NCBI GenBank assembly: GCA_024235415.1
Contig: JACKML010000014.1
Coordinates: 1 to 38,023, forward strand
From: Chromatiaceae bacterium
GTDB lineage: Bacteria; Pseudomonadota; Gammaproteobacteria; Chromatiales; Chromatiaceae
Length of the DNA: 38,023 nucleotides
Direction of reading: 5' to 3'
Notes under the pieces: generated by a model
The model's input: the letters and a program-made list of their open reading frames with translations, nothing else
Database searches by the model: none
What the model was told of the DNA's origin: nothing
In this document: positions 34,297 to 38,023 of the stretch, piece after piece
Layout of the letters: every line of letters begins with the position of its first letter
Numbering within the stretch: position 1 is the first letter of the stretch
Made by a program: the position numbers and the translations under genes

Positions 34297-35943
34297 ATGC
34301 CCCTTATCAGCCACACACCTGCCTGGAAATCACTGGAACAATTGTGGGACCGGACTGCCGGTCTGCGGATGCGAGACCTGTTCGAGGAAGACCCCGGGCG
34401 TTGCGAGCGTTTCAGTCTCGAGGAATGCGGAATCCACCTGGACTACTCGAAAAACCTTATCACCGACGAGACGATGCAGCACCTGATGGCACTGGTGCGT
34501 ACCGCCGACCTGAGGTTCTGGGGTGACAGTCTGCTGCGCGGTGACAAGGTCAACAATACCGAGGGCAGAGCGGTACTGCACATGGCCCTGCGCAACGTCG
34601 GCGACCGTAGCTACCAGGTCGACGGCGTCGACGTGATGCCGGGCGTGCGCGCTGTGCTCAAACGCATGCGTGCCTTTGCCGACGAGGTACGACAGGGGCG
34701 CTGGCTCGGGCATACGGGCCGACCGATCCGCGACGTGGTCAGCATCGGCATCGGCGGTTCCAGTCTCGGGCCGAAGATGGTCTGCAATGCACTGCGGCCC
34801 TACCAGAGCCATGATCTGCGGGTGCATTTCGTGTCCAATGTCGACGGCACCCAGCTGGTCGAGACACTCAACGGTCTGGACCCGGCAACGACCCTGTTCG
34901 TGATCGCCTCCAAGACCTTCACCACGCAGGAGACATCGACCAACGCCGATTCGGCCAGGGCCTGGTGTCTCGCGGCGCTGCAGGACCAGGCGGCAATAGC
35001 GCGCCACTTCGTTGCCGTGTCGACCAACCGCGAGGCGGTGATCAGGTTCGGGATCGACCCGCAGAACATGTTCGAGTTCTGGGAATGGGTCGGCGGACGT
35101 TATTCGCTGTGGTCCGCGATCGGCCTGCCGATCGCGCTGGCGATCGGGCCTGATCGTTTTGACGAGTTGCTGGCCGGCGCCTACGCGATGGACGAGCATT
35201 TCGTCGAGGCACCTCCGGAACGCAATATGCCGATCATCCTGGCGCTGCTCGGCATCTGGTACAACAATTTCGGCGGGGCCGACACCCAGGCGGTGATCCC
35301 CTACGACCAGTACCTCGAGCATTTCCCGACCTTCCTGCAGCAGCTGGACATGGAGAGCAACGGCAAACGGGTCACCCGTGATGGCGTCCCTGTCGACTAT
35401 GCCACCGGCGCTGTGGTCTGGGGCCAACCCGGTACCGACGCGCAGCACAGCTTCTTCCAGCTGATCCACCAGGGTACCCGGCTGATCCCGACCGACTTCA
35501 TCCTGCCCCTGCGCAGTCAACATCCGCTGGAGGGGCACCACGACAAACTGGTCGCCAACTGCCTTGCGCAGGCCCAGGCGTTGATGCGCGGGCGCACTGA
35601 GGCCGAGGCACGCAGCGAACTGCAGGCAGGTGGAATCGCCCCCGAGGTGATTGACAGACTGGTCCCGCACCGCACCTTCCCGGGCAACCGCCCGAGCAAC
35701 ATGCTGCTGGTCGAGCAGGTCACGCCGAAGGTGCTTGGCTCGCTGATCGCGCTATACGAGCACAAGGTGTTTGTGCAGGGTGTGGTGTGGGGCGTGGATT
35801 CGTTCGATCAATGGGGAGTCGAGCTCGGCAAGCAACTGGCCGGACAGATCCTTGCGGATTTCCGCGAGATCGCGTGTTCCGCCGGTGTCGATTCGTCGAC
35901 CGCGAGCCTGATCCGGCGCTACCACATGGCGATGAGCGATTGA
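34297..35943 (+). CDS. pgi: Glucose-6-phosphate isomerase
   Basis: Interconverts glucose-6-phosphate and fructose-6-phosphate. The product has 548 residues (E. coli 549). The catalytic residues are at E353 (DMESNGKRV), H384 (GTDAQHSFFQ) and K512 (ELGKQLA), close to E355, H386 and K514 of the reference. IGIGGSSLGPKM and the sugar-phosphate loop SKTFTTQET are intact. The ATG start fits the family. It is convergent with the glcF-like gene. Confidence 0.98.
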   Translation: MPLISHTPAWKSLEQLWDRTAGLRMRDLFEEDPGRCERFSLEECGIHLDYSKNLITDETMQHLMALVRTADLRFWGDSLLRGDKVNNTEGRAVLHMALRNVGDRSYQVDGVDVMPGVRAVLKRMRAFADEVRQGRWLGHTGRPIRDVVSIGIGGSSLGPKMVCNALRPYQSHDLRVHFVSNVDGTQLVETLNGLDPATTLFVIASKTFTTQETSTNADSARAWCLAALQDQAAIARHFVAVSTNREAVIRFGIDPQNMFEFWEWVGGRYSLWSAIGLPIALAIGPDRFDELLAGAYAMDEHFVEAPPERNMPIILALLGIWYNNFGGADTQAVIPYDQYLEHFPTFLQQLDMESNGKRVTRDGVPVDYATGAVVWGQPGTDAQHSFFQLIHQGTRLIPTDFILPLRSQHPLEGHHDKLVANCLAQAQALMRGRTEAEARSELQAGGIAPEVIDRLVPHRTFPGNRPSNMLLVEQVTPKVLGSLIALYEHKVFVQGVVWGVDSFDQWGVELGKQLAGQILADFREIACSAGVDSSTASLIRRYHMAMSD

Positions 35944-35948
35944 GCCAA

Positions 35949-35973
35949 GCCGCCGATCCCGCGTGATGGCGGC
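35949..35973. terminator. GC hairpin between pgi and glcF-like gene
   Basis: GCCGCC / GGCGGC arms (13-nt loop) lie right after the pgi stop and before the convergent glcF stop. No T-tract follows, so intrinsic termination is weak at best. Confidence 0.35.
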
Positions 35974-35977
35974 GGAA

Positions 35978-37309
35978 TCAGGCCGGGGTTTGAGTGACTT
36001 CGGGTCCCGCTGAAGCGGACGCCGCGGCGACAAAGCTCTCGTCCAGCAGCTCGATCCAGTGCCGCACCGGCACCGGGGCCGTCTCTGACAGATGATTGAT
36101 GCAGCCGATATTGGCCGTGGCGATTACCTGCGGTCGAACGGCGAGCAGTGTTTCCATCTTGCTGGCGCGCAGCGACTCGGACAGTTCGCGTTGCAACAGA
36201 GAATAGGCACCCGCTGCCCCGCAGCACATGAACGGATAGGCCGCACGCAACAGCTTGAAGCCGGCACGCTTGAGCAACTGCTCGACGATCCCGTTGAGCC
36301 TCTCGCCGTGCTGCAGGCTGCACGAGGACTGAAAGACCACGCGCAGCGGCTGTGCCAGGCTCGGCAGCCGCGGACCGGACGCTTCGGTCCATTCCGCGGT
36401 GACGATCTCGGCGATGTCGCGCGTCATTCCTGATATGCGCTGCGCCTTGTCCGCGTAGCGTTGATCGTCCCGCAACAACTCGCCGTAGTCGCGGAAGTGC
36501 ATGCCGCAGCCGCTGGCCGTGAACACGATGGACTCGGCGCCGGCCTCGATGTGCGGCCAAAGTGCATCGATGGCGTTCCGCATATGTGTTAGTGCCTCGT
36601 CAGAGGCGGCCATGTGCAGGCTGATGGCCCCACAGCAGGCATCCGGTGAGGGAATCAGCTCGATGCCGAAGCGGTCCAGCACCCGTGCGGCGGCCGCGTT
36701 GATGTCCGGTGCCAGCCCCGGCTGCACGCAGCCCTGCCAGATGAGCATCTTGCGGCTGTGTGTATTCCCGGGCCAGGGGCCGGCCACCCGCCGGCGCGGA
36801 ATGCGCACGCGCAGGTTTCGGGGCAGCAGAGATCGCAGGGCCTGCCCGGTGCGCAGCAGTGCAGTGAACCGGCGCCTGTGCGGTACCAGTGCACGCACGG
36901 TGCGGCGGGCAATCCTCTGGCCGATCGGCCTGGGTGCGAGCCGTTCTGCCAGCTCACGGCCGACGTCGAGCAGTCGCCCGTAGCGGACGCCTTCAGGGCA
37001 GGACGCCTCGCAGGAGCGGCAGCTCAGGCAGCGGTCAAGGTGGTGCAGGACGTTGCCGGCGAGGCTGCGCCCCTGGAGCGACTCCAGGGAATAGCCCGGG
37101 GACATGTCGGGTCCACCCGGCGCACGACCCTCCAGCATCTTCTGGATCAGGTAGATGCGGCCGCGCGGACCGTCCCACTCGTCGCCCAGCAGTCGGAAGG
37201 TGGGACAGCGGAACGTGCACTGACCGCATTGCACACAGGGACCGAGCAGTTCGGCACCCTCGCTGCCCAGGGTAGTGTTTCGGTAGCCTTCGGCCAACTC
37301 GATCTTCAA
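35978..37309 (-). CDS. glcF: Glycolate oxidase iron-sulfur subunit-like (GlcF)
   Basis: A 443-residue protein with two [4Fe-4S] clusters near the N-terminus: C25-x2-C28-x2-C31-x3-C35 (CVQCGQCTFRCP) and C94-x2-C97-x2-C100-x3-C104 (CLSCRSCEASCP). Two CCG domains follow (DACCGA and FMCCGAAG, each with a second Cys partner). This is the GlcF architecture, slightly longer than E. coli GlcF (407). GlcF passes electrons from the GlcD/GlcE flavoprotein to quinone. The genes for GlcD and GlcE are not beside it: upstream on this strand lies only a gene-free gap and an IS3 fragment. It may instead serve another 2-hydroxyacid oxidoreductase. Confidence 0.85.
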   Translation of the reverse strand: MKIELAEGYRNTTLGSEGAELLGPCVQCGQCTFRCPTFRLLGDEWDGPRGRIYLIQKMLEGRAPGGPDMSPGYSLESLQGRSLAGNVLHHLDRCLSCRSCEASCPEGVRYGRLLDVGRELAERLAPRPIGQRIARRTVRALVPHRRRFTALLRTGQALRSLLPRNLRVRIPRRRVAGPWPGNTHSRKMLIWQGCVQPGLAPDINAAAARVLDRFGIELIPSPDACCGAISLHMAASDEALTHMRNAIDALWPHIEAGAESIVFTASGCGMHFRDYGELLRDDQRYADKAQRISGMTRDIAEIVTAEWTEASGPRLPSLAQPLRVVFQSSCSLQHGERLNGIVEQLLKRAGFKLLRAAYPFMCCGAAGAYSLLQRELSESLRASKMETLLAVRPQVIATANIGCINHLSETAPVPVRHWIELLDESFVAAASASAGPEVTQTPA

Positions 37310-37714
37310 ATCGCGGCACCCGGTGCATTACTTCCGTGGAAATATGCGTCAGTGGCGGGATGCCTGTCAAAGACGCCGCGTGATCGGGCGGGCAAACAAA
37401 AAAGCCGGCTGAGTGAGCGCAGACCGGCTTTTCTGGTGTTTGGCTCCCCATCGTGGACGCATATCGAAATCTCTACATGGCACCCCCCTGAGGTTGAGGC
37501 TGTCTTTCAGAGTGTCAGGGACTTTGGTTGAATGGCATAAAGACCCTGCTGAAGTTTCGGGGCCGGCAGACAAGCGTTTACATTCCCAAGATGCGGGAAT
37601 CCCACTGATGCGGGACTTCCGATCGGCAATCATCGGCCGGAAAAGGACCGGGTGGCTGCCAAAAAAAGGGGGGGTGTATGGCGGGTTATTGATGGGGAAC
37701 CGGTCGCTTGATCG
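37310..37714. other. Gene-free gap upstream of glcF
   Basis: About 400 bp with no convincing gene on either strand. It contains the orphan hairpin terminator described next, a 9-bp direct repeat (GATGCGGGA at 37590-37598 and 37607-37615) and homopolymer tracts (7 A then 7 G near 37662-37676). Open frames here are short, have no motif I recognise and no ribosome-binding site. The region may be decayed coding sequence left after the IS insertion. Confidence 0.5.
37398..37433 (-). terminator. Orphan Rho-independent terminator (minus orientation)
   Basis: A perfect 9-bp stem (AAAAGCCGG / CCGGCTTTT, 15-nt loop) spans 37400-37432. Read on the minus strand the stem is followed by a run of 7 T. On the plus strand only 4 T follow, so minus is the better orientation. 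No minus-strand gene ends just before it, so what it terminated is unclear. Confidence 0.65.
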
Positions 37715-38023
37715 TGACCGTACCCCTGGAAGTGAGCCATGTTTGATGTGGGAGTCTGAGCATATCAGGCGACTTCCTGGGCGAACACGGCAGGCGGTTT
37801 CTTGCCCAGCGAGCGGTGTGGCCTGACGTGGTTGTAATGGTTTCGCCAGGTGTCGATGGTTTCGCGTGCATCCACCAGGCTGGCGAACCAGTTCAGATTG
37901 AGACAGTAGTCTCGGAACTTGCCGTTGAAGCTCTCGACGAACGCGTTCTGTGTCGGCTTGCCGGGTTGGATGAAATGCAGCTTCACCGTGACACGCTTCG
38001 CCCAGAAGAACATGGCCTTTGAC
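37715..38023 (-). mobile_element. Partial IS3-family insertion sequence (right edge)
   Basis: The window ends inside an IS. The transposase 3' end is on the minus strand. A possible terminal inverted repeat begins at 37715 with TGACCGTACCCC, of the 5'-TG...CCCC type typical of IS3 elements. The other end is outside the window, so the boundary and any target duplication cannot be confirmed. Confidence 0.6.
37765..38023 (-). CDS. IS3-family transposase OrfB, C-terminal fragment
   Basis: Partial, cut by the window end (codon frame enters at 38022). The 85 visible residues are the DDE integrase C-terminus: SKAMFFWAKR, then LHFIQPGKPTQNAFVESFNGKFRDYC, in which the Glu of FVESFNG is the last DDE acid, then WRNHYNHVRPHRSLG and a stop. 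The upstream D-D part lies outside the window. No frameshift or stop is visible in the part seen, so it may be intact. Confidence 0.9.
   Translation of the reverse strand, partial: SKAMFFWAKRVTVKLHFIQPGKPTQNAFVESFNGKFRDYCLNLNWFASLVDARETIDTWRNHYNHVRPHRSLGKKPPAVFAQEVA

Noticed and set aside
37441..37530. tRNA-like 3' end (TTTCGAT and GAGCCA on the minus strand)
   Set aside because: The TTCGA is at the wrong distance from GCCA, the T-stem does not pair, and no matching 5' acceptor strand is present.
1..38023. CRISPR arrays, rRNA genes or prophage modules
   Set aside because: No regularly spaced repeats, rRNA-like stretches or phage structural genes were seen in reading the window.

Overview
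This is a GC-rich, densely coding bacterial chromosome segment. The best guess for its source is a gammaproteobacterium close to the sulfur-oxidising Chromatiales-type lineages. The core genes (mltF, hrpB, tcdA, rdgC, rapA, pcnB, ppc, mnmH) are a typical gammaproteobacterial set. The cluster of small roadblock/LC7 (DUF2173-like) proteins is one I associate with sulfur oxidisers. No phage, CRISPR array, rRNA or convincing tRNA was seen. The only mobile DNA is a partial IS3-family element cut by the right edge.

Layout. 1-2.8 kb: tadA and a periplasmic metallo-beta-lactamase-fold protein, convergent with gltA. 2.9-8.2 kb: mltF and hrpB (divergent), a tandem-receiver response regulator whose first receiver lacks its phospho-acceptor Asp, and a 71-residue DUF2970 membrane protein. 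8.15-14.9 kb: a leftward block with two overlapping membrane GTPase genes, a coiled-coil/winged-helix regulator with its own promoter, and an overlapping mnmH / secreted trypsin-like protease / FHA-membrane-protein unit. 15-22.8 kb: tcdA, rdgC, rapA, and valS followed by an unrecognised 50-residue membrane protein whose start shares a base with the valS stop. 23-27.8 kb: three tandem DUF2173-like genes, then pcnB-folK and panB-panC, with tight overlaps inside each pair. 27.8-31.2 kb: a leftward three-gene set made of a drastically shortened TonB-dependent receptor, a YfiR-like periplasmic protein and a hybrid histidine kinase. 31.3-38.0 kb: ppc and pgi (divergent), a glcF-like iron-sulfur protein without glcD/glcE beside it, a gene-free gap with an orphan terminator, and the IS3 fragment.

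Most of the window is housekeeping: tRNA modification (tadA, mnmH, tcdA), tRNA charging (valS), RNA turnover (pcnB), central carbon (gltA, ppc, pgi, glcF), folate and pantothenate synthesis (folK, panB, panC), and polymerase and DNA maintenance (rapA, rdgC). The candidate novel systems are: (1) the shortened receptor / YfiR-like / hybrid kinase trio; (2) the triple roadblock cluster with its CxxC member; (3) the protease-FHA pair; (4) the overlapping GTPase pair with the adjacent DNA-binding protein; (5) the valS-coupled micro-membrane protein. A further firm observation is that pcnB has no ATG/GTG/TTG able to give a full-length protein and appears to start at ATT, as reported for E. coli pcnB.
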